Positions 47,734-56,096 of a stretch of 64,000 nucleotides of DNA are shown here, piece after piece. The notes under the pieces are model-generated. The model was not told the origin of the DNA. It searched no databases and worked only from the letters and a program-made list of their open reading frames with translations. Made by a program: the position numbers and the translations under genes. This DNA comes from Chryseobacterium artocarpi. GTDB taxonomy: Bacteria > Bacteroidota > Bacteroidia > Flavobacteriales > Weeksellaceae. Numbering within the stretch: position 1 is the first letter of the stretch; each line of letters starts with the position of its first letter. The stretch is taken from positions 434,001 through 498,000 of the forward strand of contig NZ_MAYH01000034.1 of assembly GCF_001684975.1 (NCBI RefSeq), in the 5' to 3' direction.

Positions 47734-48189
47734 ATGATCACAAGAGAAGCCACAGAACAGGATTTAAAAATTCTTTTAGAATTTGAACAGGGAATTGTTA
47801 CTGCAGAAAGACCTTTCAACAGTACATTGATTAACGGAGAGATCCATTATTATGATCTGAGTCATTTTATTACGTCTCCGGATGCTACTTTAATTGTTGT
47901 AGAGGATAAGGATGAAATTGTCGCGTCCGGTTATGCATTAATCAGAGAAACAGAAAAGGATTATTATAATTTTAAAAAATACGCTTACTTAGGATTTATG
48001 TTTGTAAAACCTGAATACAGAGGAAAAGGAATTAATAAAATTATTACCAATGAGCTTGTAAATTGGGCTAAATCCAGAAATATCTCAGAAATAAGACTGG
48101 ATGTATATGCACAAAATGAATCTGCCATCAAAGCATATGAAAAAGCAGGTTTTGAACCATTATTACTCACAATGAGATTGAAAGAATAA
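47734..48189 (+). CDS. GNAT N-acetyltransferase
   Basis: 151 residues. ITREATEQDLKILLEFEQGI, AYLGFMFVKPEYRGKGINKI (acetyl-CoA loop, RGKGI) and EIRLDVYAQNESAIKAYEKA with GFEP give a full GNAT domain. Substrate not evident. Confidence 0.92.
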   Translation: MITREATEQDLKILLEFEQGIVTAERPFNSTLINGEIHYYDLSHFITSPDATLIVVEDKDEIVASGYALIRETEKDYYNFKKYAYLGFMFVKPEYRGKGINKIITNELVNWAKSRNISEIRLDVYAQNESAIKAYEKAGFEPLLLTMRLKE

Positions 48190-48278
48190 ATAAGGTATGA
48201 AAACAGAAATAGAAAGTAATCTTTTTATCTAATTCTTTTTTCATTCTATAAAAAATTTACCGTAAATAAAGGAATCCA

Positions 48279-48286
48279 TATCTTTG
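48279..48286 (+). promoter_or_regulatory. DNA polymerase IV -7 box
   Basis: TATCTTTG fits TAnnTTTG and ends 3 bp before the ATG at 48290, implying a very short leader. It also overlaps the alternative TTG start at 48284. Confidence 0.5.
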
Positions 48287-48289
48287 TAT

Positions 48290-49387
48290 ATGGATTTTTC
48301 TTTGCCCCTTCGTAAAATTATTCACGTAGATATGGATGCATTCTATGCTTCCGTGGAGCAGCATGATAATCCAACATTGAAAGGAAAGGCAATTGCTGTA
48401 GGAGGTCAGCACCGAGGTGTGGTAGCCGCAGCTAGTTATGAAGCAAGAAAGTTTGGCGTACGTTCTGCTATGCCCAGTAAAACGGCAAAAGAGAGATGTC
48501 CGGAACTTATATTTGTTCCACCTCGTTTTGCCCGATATAAAGAGATTTCTAAACAGATCCGTGAAATTTTCTATGAATATACCGATCTGGTAGAACCATT
48601 ATCTTTAGATGAAGCTTATCTGGATGTCACCGAAAATAAAAAAGGAATGGAATCTGCCAATCTGATTGCCAAAGAAATCCGTCAGAAAATATTTGAAAAA
48701 ACGGGATTAACTGCTTCCGCCGGGATTTCTGTAAATAAATTTCTGGCAAAAGTAGCTTCTGACATCAATAAACCTAACGGTCAAAAAACTATTCATCCTG
48801 ATAAAGTGGAAGGCTTCCTTGAAGAATTGCCTGTAGAAAAGTTTTATGGCGTTGGGAAAGTTACGGCTAACAAAATGTTTAGCTTAGGAATTTACAAAGG
48901 AAAAGATTTAAAGAAAAGATCACTGGAAGATCTGGTGAGAATTTTTGGAAAATCCGGGCAGCATTATTACAATGTGGTGCGCGGTATTCATACTTCTGAA
49001 GTAAAACCTCATCGTATTCAGAAAAGTGTGGCAGTGGAAAGGACATTTTTTGAAGATCTTTTTGATGAACAGCAGATCAATGAAAAACTGGAAAGTTTAA
49101 GCCAGGAACTTCACCAGCGTTTACAGAAAAACAATATCCTCGGAAGAACTTTAACTTTAAAAATTAAGTATAAAGATTTCTCTCTTTTTACAAGAAGTAT
49201 AACTCGCGAAGAATATTTTAATTCTCCTGAGCAGTATTTCAATACCGGAAAAAAGCTTTGGGAACTCCGCCCGTTTGATAAAGCTGTCCGTTTGCTCGGA
49301 CTCTCTCTTTCTCACCTTAATACAGAAGAAAAAAAACTGGTTTCCGTTCAACTAAAAATACCGTTTAAGGAATTTGAAAATTTATAG
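48290..49387 (+). CDS. dinB: DNA polymerase IV (Y-family)
   Basis: 365 residues. IIHVDMDAFYASVEQHDNPT (first catalytic Asp), RGVVAAASYEARKFGVRSAM, PLSLDEAYLDVT (Asp-Glu catalytic pair) and ASAGISVNKFLAKVASDINK then PNGQ complete the palm and fingers. The C-terminal little-finger domain is present (KSVAVERTFFEDLF). Translesion polymerase; usual length. It has a possible C-terminal clamp-binding tail (VSVQLKIPF). No SOS box was sought beyond the promoter, and none is evident. Confidence 0.96.
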   Translation: MDFSLPLRKIIHVDMDAFYASVEQHDNPTLKGKAIAVGGQHRGVVAAASYEARKFGVRSAMPSKTAKERCPELIFVPPRFARYKEISKQIREIFYEYTDLVEPLSLDEAYLDVTENKKGMESANLIAKEIRQKIFEKTGLTASAGISVNKFLAKVASDINKPNGQKTIHPDKVEGFLEELPVEKFYGVGKVTANKMFSLGIYKGKDLKKRSLEDLVRIFGKSGQHYYNVVRGIHTSEVKPHRIQKSVAVERTFFEDLFDEQQINEKLESLSQELHQRLQKNNILGRTLTLKIKYKDFSLFTRSITREEYFNSPEQYFNTGKKLWELRPFDKAVRLLGLSLSHLNTEEKKLVSVQLKIPFKEFENL

Positions 49388-49430
49388 GTAATATTTTTTT
49401 GCTAACTTGTATTCACCAAATCAGCAAATT

Positions 49431-50903
49431 ATGAACCCAACAATGATTCAGTTTTTCCACTGGTATTCTGAAGGAGATGGAAAATTATGGAACGAAGCTC
49501 AGAAACAAGCCAAATATTTAGCAAAACTCGGAATCACTTCTGTATGGTTCCCTCCCGCCTATAAAGGAACGAATGGAGGATATTCGGTTGGCTACGATGC
49601 TTATGATCTTTATGACCTTGGAGAGTTTGATCAAAAAGGAACTACAGCGACCAGATACGGAACTAAAAATGATTATTTAAAAGCCATCAACGCTTTAAAA
49701 AAGCAAAATATAGAGGTCATTGTAGATATTGTACTGGGACATAAAGCAGGTGGTGATGAACTGGAAAAGTTCAAAGTGGTAAAAGTAGATGAGAATAATA
49801 GGGAAAAAGTAATTTCTGAAGTTCTTGAAATAGAATCCTACACCAAGTTTACCTTCCCCGGAAGAGGAAAAAAATATTCTGATTTTGAATGGAATTTCAC
49901 TTGTTTCAGTGGCGTAGATTATGCAGAAGGAATGGATTCGAATATTTATAAAATACAATCTGAGTATGGCAATGATTGGGAAGAAATGATCGATGATGAG
50001 AAAGGTAATTATGATTACCTGATGTATAATGATATTGAACACCGGAACCCTTTTGTAAGAGAGGAGCTTAACGATTGGGCAAAATGGTATTTTGATCAGA
50101 CTGATTTTGATGGAGTCCGACTGGATGCTTTGAAACATATTTCTTTTGATTTTTACAAGGAATGGCTTACTCTACTCCGCTCCAATACAGGAAAAAATAT
50201 TTTTGCAGTGGGAGAATACTGGGCTCCGGGATACCTTCATCTGCTTCAGAAATATATTGAAGTAACGGAAGGCTGTATGAGTCTTTTCGACAGTTCACTA
50301 CAGAATAACTTTCATAATGCATCAAAAGAAGGTGCATCTTATGATTTAAGACGAGTTTTTGATGAAACTCTTACGCAGGCTGATCCGATGCATTCTGTAA
50401 GTTTGGTAGCCAATCATGATACACAGCCTCTTCAGGATCTGGAAGCACCGGTTGAACCATGGTTTAAACCTATTGCCTATGCTTTAATTCTGCTACGAAA
50501 GGATGGTTATCCATGTGTTTTTTACCCTGATTTGTATGGTGCTCATTATATTGATAAGGACCGCGAGGGAAATGAACAGGAAATATTCATGCCGAAAGTG
50601 GATGGTATTGAAGCACTTTTAAAAGCCAGAAAAGAATATGCTTACGGAGAGCAACAAGATTATTTTGAAGACGCCAATTGCCTTGGCTGGGTTCGCAAAG
50701 GTGATGATCAACATTTAGGATGTGCTGTTGTTTTAAGTAATAAAGATGCTTACAACAAACCTATGGAAATGGGTAAAAACTATTCAGGAAAGAAGTTTAA
50801 AGACTTATTGAAAAGATTTAAAAATAAAGTAATCATTGACGAAAACGGTTGGGGAGATTTTTCTGTGCCAGCCGGAAATGTAAGTGTATGGGTTCCGGAA
50901 TAA
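49431..50903 (+). CDS. GH13 alpha-amylase, cytoplasmic type
   Basis: 490 residues from the ATG at 49431 (the in-frame TTG at 49407 is upstream). No signal peptide. VDIVLGHKAGGDELEKF (region I), DFDGVRLDALKHISF (nucleophile Asp), NIFAVGEYWAPGYL (acid/base Glu) and SVSLVANHDTQPLQ (region IV Asp) are the four GH13 regions. It matches the AmyA/liquefying subfamily, including 'GTNGGYSVGYDAYDLYDLGE'. Degrades internal alpha-glucans. Confidence 0.95.
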   Translation: MNPTMIQFFHWYSEGDGKLWNEAQKQAKYLAKLGITSVWFPPAYKGTNGGYSVGYDAYDLYDLGEFDQKGTTATRYGTKNDYLKAINALKKQNIEVIVDIVLGHKAGGDELEKFKVVKVDENNREKVISEVLEIESYTKFTFPGRGKKYSDFEWNFTCFSGVDYAEGMDSNIYKIQSEYGNDWEEMIDDEKGNYDYLMYNDIEHRNPFVREELNDWAKWYFDQTDFDGVRLDALKHISFDFYKEWLTLLRSNTGKNIFAVGEYWAPGYLHLLQKYIEVTEGCMSLFDSSLQNNFHNASKEGASYDLRRVFDETLTQADPMHSVSLVANHDTQPLQDLEAPVEPWFKPIAYALILLRKDGYPCVFYPDLYGAHYIDKDREGNEQEIFMPKVDGIEALLKARKEYAYGEQQDYFEDANCLGWVRKGDDQHLGCAVVLSNKDAYNKPMEMGKNYSGKKFKDLLKRFKNKVIIDENGWGDFSVPAGNVSVWVPE

Positions 50904-50909
50904 AATATA

Positions 50910-50943
50910 AAAGCGTACATCAGGTGATATACGCTTTGTTTTT
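50910..50943. terminator. Bidirectional Rho-independent terminator
   Basis: AAAGCGTA / TACGCTTT around ACATCAGGTGATA, with a T-run. It serves the amylase gene and, from the other strand, the 55-aa GG-leader peptide gene. Confidence 0.8.
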
Positions 50944-50958
50944 TATCCTACCGTAATA

Positions 50959-51126
50959 TTAGCATTTAATACCTCGGCAGTTCCATAGATCCATAGCCCA
51001 TTCACAGCAATAATTGTCTTCGTTATAAAAACAGCATATTCTGTCTCTGATGATAATTCCTCCTTGTAGGTGTTTAAGTTCTTCTCTGTTAACTTTTCTT
51101 GAGTTCTGAAGATTTTTTGTTTTCAT
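50959..51126 (-). CDS. Bacteriocin-like GG-leader peptide (55 aa)
   Basis: ATG at 51126 to TAA at 50959. Leader: MKTKNLQNSRKVNREELKHL then QGG, a double-glycine leader with the Gly-Gly pair at residues 22-23. Core of about 32 residues (IIIRDRICCFYNEDNYCCEW and onward, ending CRGIKC) with six cysteines in two CC pairs and two singles. Same leader grammar as the peptide at 945-1079 but a different core. No processing transporter adjacent. Probable orphan bacteriocin-like precursor; activity inferred from form only. Confidence 0.78.
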   Translation of the reverse strand: MKTKNLQNSRKVNREELKHLQGGIIIRDRICCFYNEDNYCCEWAMDLWNCRGIKC

Positions 51127-51274
51127 AGTTCACTGTTTTAGAATTTGGTCTTATAAATATAATAAAAAATCTCTATTAAAAATTACAATCATCTATAAAA
51201 CAACGAAATAAGAACACAAAATCATACAGATAATACATTTTTATTTAAATTAACAACAATTCATTCATCATTAA

Positions 51275-52618
51275 TTACAATTCTATCTTCTGGATTTTTA
51301 AGATTTCCGGACGCTCAGATTCATCAGAAATTTTTCCTGTTCTGGCAAATTCAGCCCAAAGTGCTCTCAGCTTCTTTCCATGCTCTTGGATATTTTTCCA
51401 TGGAATATCTTTTAACATCTCTGAAGATTTCCATGCGTCTTCATTTCCAAAGATCAATGGAAGATCAATACAGTGAGGAGCCCCGATATGATTCTCTTTT
51501 AACCTTGAATGTATTCTGAATAAATACACATTTCCGCCACCTTTTGCATGATTTTCTGCGAATATCTTAGCGGGAGTTCCGTAGATGAGATCGGTAGTTT
51601 TTTCAACCGTTTTATCCATTATTTTTAATCCCAGACCTTTCCCAAAATATTTATTTAAAGCTTCTGAGGTTTTGAGGTAAAATGCGGTTTCATCATTATT
51701 CAATCCTATCAATACGTCATATTTTTTCGCATTCGATCTCCACTTTCCTACAGATTCTTCTTCACTGCATAAAGGAGGGAAACCATATTGAGTACCAAAA
51801 GGCATTGCTGCTTTCAAACCATATTTTATAACAGACGGAACAAATTGTCCATAATCATCCATCATTTTATAAACATCAGTTTCGTCTTTAATGATTTCTG
51901 TTTTCTTCAAAAATTCAGCAGACATTTTTTGTCTTTTATGACGTAACCCTAATGGTGCACTTTGAATAATTACTCTTTTAAATAAATTTTCCACACCCTC
52001 AGAAATCATCAAATGTGCGATAGCATCCCCACCGGAAGACTGCCCAAGCATTGTAATATTATCTGCATTTCCACCAAAGTCTTCGATATAATTTTTGATC
52101 CATTTTAAAGCTTCAATCATATCCAACAAGCCCAGATTCGGAGGTCTTTTTTCATCTCCGCCTAAAAAACCGAAAAGTCCCAGACGGTACGAAACAGTTA
52201 CCACAATGATATTCTGTTCTTTTACCCATTCGGCAGGGTCAGCAGTAGATAAATCTCCGCAGCCTATTTCATGAGATCCCCCATGAATCCAGATTATAAC
52301 GGGAAGTTTTTCATTTTCAATAATATGTTCCGGACGGGTTATAGAAAGAAATTGAGTAGATTCATCTGGTTCAAATTCATCAACCGGGGTTGTTCCAATC
52401 ATTTTTTCAACCAGTGGACTCAGCTTCTGTGGACAAACCGGAGTTTTATCCGGAAAAGAAATATCCATACCGGAATATTCTACAGGAACAGGTTTTTGAA
52501 ATCTTTCGGAACGGGCATAGCGAATACTTTTTGCCTTGATCACGCCTTCTTCTTTCAATGCTATAACTTTTCCGAATCTGGTATTGAAAACATAAGTTTC
52601 TTTCTGCTGTGGTTTCAT
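51275..52618 (-). CDS. Type-B carboxylesterase
   Basis: 447 residues, no signal peptide. YVFNTRFGKVIALKEEGVIK start, VIIWIHGGSHEIGCGD (oxyanion), MLGQSSGGDAIAHLMI (nucleophile elbow with Ser), with the His near 'GAPHCIDLPLIFGN'. Para-nitrobenzyl-esterase-like, shorter than many (about 490-550) but with all motifs. Hydrolyses esters of unknown identity. Confidence 0.92.
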   Translation of the reverse strand: MKPQQKETYVFNTRFGKVIALKEEGVIKAKSIRYARSERFQKPVPVEYSGMDISFPDKTPVCPQKLSPLVEKMIGTTPVDEFEPDESTQFLSITRPEHIIENEKLPVIIWIHGGSHEIGCGDLSTADPAEWVKEQNIIVVTVSYRLGLFGFLGGDEKRPPNLGLLDMIEALKWIKNYIEDFGGNADNITMLGQSSGGDAIAHLMISEGVENLFKRVIIQSAPLGLRHKRQKMSAEFLKKTEIIKDETDVYKMMDDYGQFVPSVIKYGLKAAMPFGTQYGFPPLCSEEESVGKWRSNAKKYDVLIGLNNDETAFYLKTSEALNKYFGKGLGLKIMDKTVEKTTDLIYGTPAKIFAENHAKGGGNVYLFRIHSRLKENHIGAPHCIDLPLIFGNEDAWKSSEMLKDIPWKNIQEHGKKLRALWAEFARTGKISDESERPEILKIQKIEL

Positions 52619-52779
52619 GCTAAATGTTGAAAACTTTTACCATTAAAGATAATTCTGTTTTTTGAGAATAAAAAATTAAACTTGTCTTTTTAAATACCAA
52701 TGCTCTTAATGAATACATTGATTTCCAGAAAAATAATTTGTTCTTGATAAGTCTTAATTTGGATGAGATACCCTTGAAA

Positions 52780-52825
52780 ATTCGTGCATCCGTGGCTAGA
52801 CTTTTTATGCCACGAATGCACGAAT
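52780..52825. repeat. Inverted pair of the interspersed repeat
   Basis: ATTCGTGCATCCGTGGC (52780-52796) and GCCACGAATGCACGAAT (52809-52825) form a 17-bp stem with one mismatch, followed by a T-run. It could act as a terminator for neither gene directly (both neighbours are on the minus strand and it is upstream of one and downstream of the other), but may end the AraC transcript. Confidence 0.8.
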
Positions 52826-52901
52826 TTTTTCTTTATGTTTATTTTAAAATTTTAATGAATTTGTTTCTTTAAAGAATGATTGGTGGGAGTTCTGGTTACA
52901 A

Positions 52902-53804
52902 TCAATTCAGGGTTTTATATTCGCTGGGTGAAACTCCTACTTTAGTTTTGAACAATCTTGTAAAATGTTGTGGATATTTGAATCCTAAATCGTAAGAAAT
53001 TTCACTTATAGATTTTCCATGATCTAAAATCTGTTCTTTGGCAATATCTATCAATTTGTTGTGGATCAATTCCTGTGGAGAAATTCCCAGTTCTTTTTTG
53101 ATAAGGTCGCCAAAATAATTTGCCGACAGGTTTAATTTTTCTGCAAAATAATTCACCATTGGAAAACCTATATTCTTTGGATTATCAGACTTTAAGTAAT
53201 CATCAACCAGATTTTCAAATTTACCGATCACCCCCTGATTGATATGATCTCTTGTGATGAACTGGCGATCGTAGAAACGCATACAATAGTTCAGGAAGAG
53301 TTCAATATTATTTACAATTAATGATTTACTATGTTTATCAATAGATTGCTCCAACTCAAGTTTTATATTTTTAAAACATTCTAGGACAATTTCCCTTTCT
53401 CTTTCTGAAAGATGCAGCGCTTCATGTACATCGTAGGAAAAGAAACTATACTCTTTCATGTTTTTTCCAAGATTGGTTCCTTTTAACAGGTCCGGATGAA
53501 AAATCAAGGCAAAGCCTGCGGGTTGCACATAGTTTCCATGATTATAAATTCCGTAAGTCTGTCCCGGTGCGATGAAAACCAATGTTCCTTCCTGGTAATC
53601 ATAGCTGTGTTTTCCGTATTGTATATCTCCGCACATCACATCTTTAAGGAAAACGGTATAAAAGCCAAATGTTCTCCTGTATTGGCAGACGGGAGCTGAC
53701 TTGGAAAAATCAATTACACTTACCAATGGATGCTGTGTTTCATGATTTGCCATTTTATTATATTCCGAGACGCTGTTATAGATTTCAACCTCCTGATTTT
53801 CCAT
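52902..53804 (-). CDS. AraC-family transcription regulator
   Basis: 300 residues. N-terminal cupin-like sensing domain (about 1-160: VMCGDIQYGKHSYDYQEGTL, VFIAPGQTYGIYNHG), C-terminal two-HTH DNA-binding domain (FAEKLNLSANYFGDLIKKEL, ISEISYDLGFKYPQHFTRLF, KTKVGVSPSEYK). Divergent from the cupin and alcohol-dehydrogenase genes, its likely targets. An 11-bp inverted repeat lies in the shared gap. Confidence 0.95.
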   Translation of the reverse strand: MENQEVEIYNSVSEYNKMANHETQHPLVSVIDFSKSAPVCQYRRTFGFYTVFLKDVMCGDIQYGKHSYDYQEGTLVFIAPGQTYGIYNHGNYVQPAGFALIFHPDLLKGTNLGKNMKEYSFFSYDVHEALHLSEREREIVLECFKNIKLELEQSIDKHSKSLIVNNIELFLNYCMRFYDRQFITRDHINQGVIGKFENLVDDYLKSDNPKNIGFPMVNYFAEKLNLSANYFGDLIKKELGISPQELIHNKLIDIAKEQILDHGKSISEISYDLGFKYPQHFTRLFKTKVGVSPSEYKTLN

Positions 53805-53828
53805 GAAGTATATTTTTATGATTCAAAA

Positions 53829-53874
53829 TTACCAATTTCTAGCATAACAGATATTGTGCCTGTGAAATTGGTAA
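53829..53874. promoter_or_regulatory. 11-bp inverted repeat, candidate AraC operator
   Basis: TTACCAATTTC (53829-53839) and GAAATTGGTAA (53864-53874) are perfect inverse copies 24 bp apart, inside the 128-bp gap between the AraC regulator and the cupin gene. Confidence 0.55.
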
Positions 53875-53932
53875 GTAATTCGGTAATCTGTATAAGTAAG
53901 ATATCTCTGAAAGTTTCGACTTTTGTACCGTT

Positions 53933-54298
53933 ATGGAAACTTTTAATACAAACATTTTTCCGAAGGGAGAAAAAGCTCCGTCGGACTATTTTTCAGGAGG
54001 AACAGCATGGGTTCACATCATAAAACCCAATGAGGATCAGCTCAACTGCCAGATCGGAAATGTAACGTTTGAACCGAGTTGTAGAAATAATTGGCATTTT
54101 CATGGGGGCGGACAGATTTTAATAGTAACTTCAGGATCAGGATTTTATCAGGAGAAAAACAAGCCCGTTCAGGTTTTACATACTGGAGATATTGTTAATA
54201 TTCTTCCCAATGTTATTCACTGGCACGGGGCAGCTCCAAACAGTGAGTTTACTCATATTGCCATCAATACCAATACCCAAAACGGAATTGTAGAATAG
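53933..54298 (+). CDS. Cupin protein, truncated by nonsense codon
   Basis: 121 residues. NNWHFHGGGQILIVTSGSGF (metal His residues) and GDIVNILPNVIHWHGAAPNS make a complete single cupin domain. The frame then stops at TAG (54296), but continues open as LDPVTDEEYNNLYK to a second stop at 54341-54343. Relatives end in 'W-L-[ED]-P-V-[ST]-D-E-E-Y', so TAG probably replaced TGG (Trp), cutting 15 residues. The cupin core is intact, so activity may survive. Likely target of the divergent AraC regulator. Confidence 0.85.
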   Translation: METFNTNIFPKGEKAPSDYFSGGTAWVHIIKPNEDQLNCQIGNVTFEPSCRNNWHFHGGGQILIVTSGSGFYQEKNKPVQVLHTGDIVNILPNVIHWHGAAPNSEFTHIAINTNTQNGIVE

Positions 54299-54372
54299 CT
54301 GGATCCTGTAACAGATGAAGAGTATAACAATTTATATAAGTAGAGTTTATTAATCTAACAAAAAATAATCAA

Positions 54373-55425
54373 ATGAACACATTTACAGTAAAAGCCTATG
54401 GAGCAGAATCTACCACGGCAGATCTGAAAGAAATGAATATTGAAAGAAGAGAGATCACATCAAAGGATGTAGAAATTGAAATTCTATATTGTGGAGTATG
54501 TCACTCTGATCTTCATACAGCAAGAAATGACTGGGGCGGAACCATCTACCCTGCTGTTCCGGGGCATGAAATCGTGGGAAGAATTACCAAGGTTGGAAGT
54601 GAAGTTAGTAAGTTTAAAGTAGGTGATATTGCAGGAGTAGGATGCATCGTGGATTCTTGTGGACACTGTAATAGCTGTAAGCATGATCTTGAGCAATATT
54701 GTGAGAATGGATTCACGGGGACTTATAATGGAAAAGACGAACACTTAGGTGGTCATACTTTTGGTGGATATTCCCAAAAAGTAGTTGTGGATTCTCACCA
54801 TGTTTTAAAAGTTCCTGAAAATCTTGATCTGGCTGCTGTAGCACCTCTTCTTTGCGCAGGAATCACGACCTGGTCACCATTAAGACATTGGAATGTTGGA
54901 CCAAATTCTAAAGTAGCGGTTGTAGGTTTAGGAGGATTAGGGCATATGGCGATTAAGCTGGCAAAAGGATTAGGAGCAGAAGTGACTTTATTTTCAAGAA
55001 CTCCAGGGAAAACTGAGGATGCAAAACAATTGGGAGCTGATCATGTTATCATTTCTACAGATGAATCGCAAATGGATTCTGTAAAAGGAAAATTTGATTT
55101 AATCATTGATACAGTTCCTTATGTACATGATGTAAATCCTTATGTAACAACTTTAAATATCAACGGAACGCATGTTCTTGTAGGTTATCTGGGCGGGCTT
55201 GAACCTATTCTGAATACAGTTCCTATGATTCTTGGAAGAAAATCTGTAGCAGGATCCGTAATTGGAGGTATTGCTGAAACTCAGGAAATGTTAGATTTCT
55301 GCGGAGAGCATAATATTGTTTCTGAAATTGAAATGATCAAAATGCAAGACATCAACAAAGCGTACGAAAGAATGCTGAAAAGTGATGTGAGATATCGTTT
55401 TGTAATTGATATGCAGTCTTTATAA
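54373..55425 (+). CDS. Zinc-dependent alcohol dehydrogenase (YahK-like)
   Basis: 350 residues. CGVCHSDLHTARNDWGGTIY then PAVPGHEIVG (catalytic zinc Cys and His), the four-cysteine structural-zinc lobe (CIVDSCGHCNSCKHDLEQYC), GLGGLGHMAIKLAKGLGAEV (Rossmann, NADPH-type). Medium-chain reductase of the cinnamyl-alcohol/YahK aldehyde reductase type. Follows the cupin gene by 75 bp with no terminator, so probably the same AraC regulon. Confidence 0.95.
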   Translation: MNTFTVKAYGAESTTADLKEMNIERREITSKDVEIEILYCGVCHSDLHTARNDWGGTIYPAVPGHEIVGRITKVGSEVSKFKVGDIAGVGCIVDSCGHCNSCKHDLEQYCENGFTGTYNGKDEHLGGHTFGGYSQKVVVDSHHVLKVPENLDLAAVAPLLCAGITTWSPLRHWNVGPNSKVAVVGLGGLGHMAIKLAKGLGAEVTLFSRTPGKTEDAKQLGADHVIISTDESQMDSVKGKFDLIIDTVPYVHDVNPYVTTLNINGTHVLVGYLGGLEPILNTVPMILGRKSVAGSVIGGIAETQEMLDFCGEHNIVSEIEMIKMQDINKAYERMLKSDVRYRFVIDMQSL

Positions 55426-55454
55426 TTTACGTATAAGATTTTTTTAGAAAAGAT

Positions 55455-55483
55455 GGCTACCTCAGGTGAGGTAGTCTTTTTTT
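55455..55483 (+). terminator. Rho-independent terminator
   Basis: GGCTACCTCA, GG loop, TGAGGTAGTC (one G-U pair), then seven T. Ends the alcohol-dehydrogenase transcript. Confidence 0.9.
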
Positions 55484-55500
55484 GCCACGAATTCACTAAT
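55484..55500. repeat. Interspersed repeat, degraded copy
   Basis: GCCACGAATTCACTAAT matches 15 of 17 bases of the inverted repeat unit at 52809-52825. Confidence 0.6.
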
Positions 55501-55557
55501 AAACTTATTTGCTTATGAGGCTTAAATTCCTTCCTAAAGTTACATAGATTAAGAATA

Positions 55558-55950
55558 TTATCCTTTATATACGCTTGTACATTCTATATTATTCCTTTCC
55601 ATATCCTGAAATGCCCAATCTGCCATAGCATCAATAACAGGAGCGAGTTCGTTACCTGCTTTACTCAGTTTATAAGTAACATGTGGCGGAACAACAGGTC
55701 TGGCTGTTCTTATAATCAATCCGTCTGCCTCAAGCTGTTTTAAATGCTGAATCAACATTTTTTCCGTTACGGCTGGAATAGCTTTCTTCAGTTCACTATA
55801 TCTTTTCTCTCCAGTAGAAAGATTGAACAGGATAATAGGTTTCCAGAAACCACCGATCCTTTCCATGACATACATCACAGGACAATCCTGCACTATTTTT
55901 TTGTTTTCCTGAATGGTAGAACTTTCTTTAATCGCTGTCATAACATACAT
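55558..55950 (-). CDS. HxlR-family winged-helix regulator
   Basis: 130 residues from ATG 55950; the ATG at 55941 is an alternative. CPVMYVMERIGGFWKPIILF opens the HxlR domain with its conserved Cys; TGEKRYSELKKAIPAVTEKM followed by LIQHLKQLEADGLIIRTARP is the winged helix. Such proteins sense quinones, aldehydes or oxidation through the Cys. Divergent from the NmrA-like gene, with operator-like repeats between. Confidence 0.93.
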   Translation of the reverse strand: MYVMTAIKESSTIQENKKIVQDCPVMYVMERIGGFWKPIILFNLSTGEKRYSELKKAIPAVTEKMLIQHLKQLEADGLIIRTARPVVPPHVTYKLSKAGNELAPVIDAMADWAFQDMERNNIECTSVYKG

Positions 55951-55958
55951 ACTTTAGG

Positions 55959-55997
55959 GTAAGTACTTGTATAAAAGTAAGTACAAATATAACTTTG
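55959..55997 (+). promoter_or_regulatory. HxlR operator overlapping a -33/-7 promoter
   Basis: GTAAGTAC is repeated at 55959-55966 and 55977-55984, and TACTT-N6-AAGTA (55964-55979) forms an inverted pair of the kind bound by HxlR proteins. TTG (55967-55969), a 20-bp spacer and TAACTTTG (55990-55997) make a Bacteroidota promoter for the NmrA-like gene. The operator covers the -33 box, so binding would repress. Confidence 0.65.
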
Positions 55998-56096
55998 TCT
56001 CAGGAAATAAAAAAATATTTTTCATGAAATTTCTTCACCGAAATCAGTTTTAAGATATTAATAATCAACAATTACAAACAATAAAAAAATTTAAAT

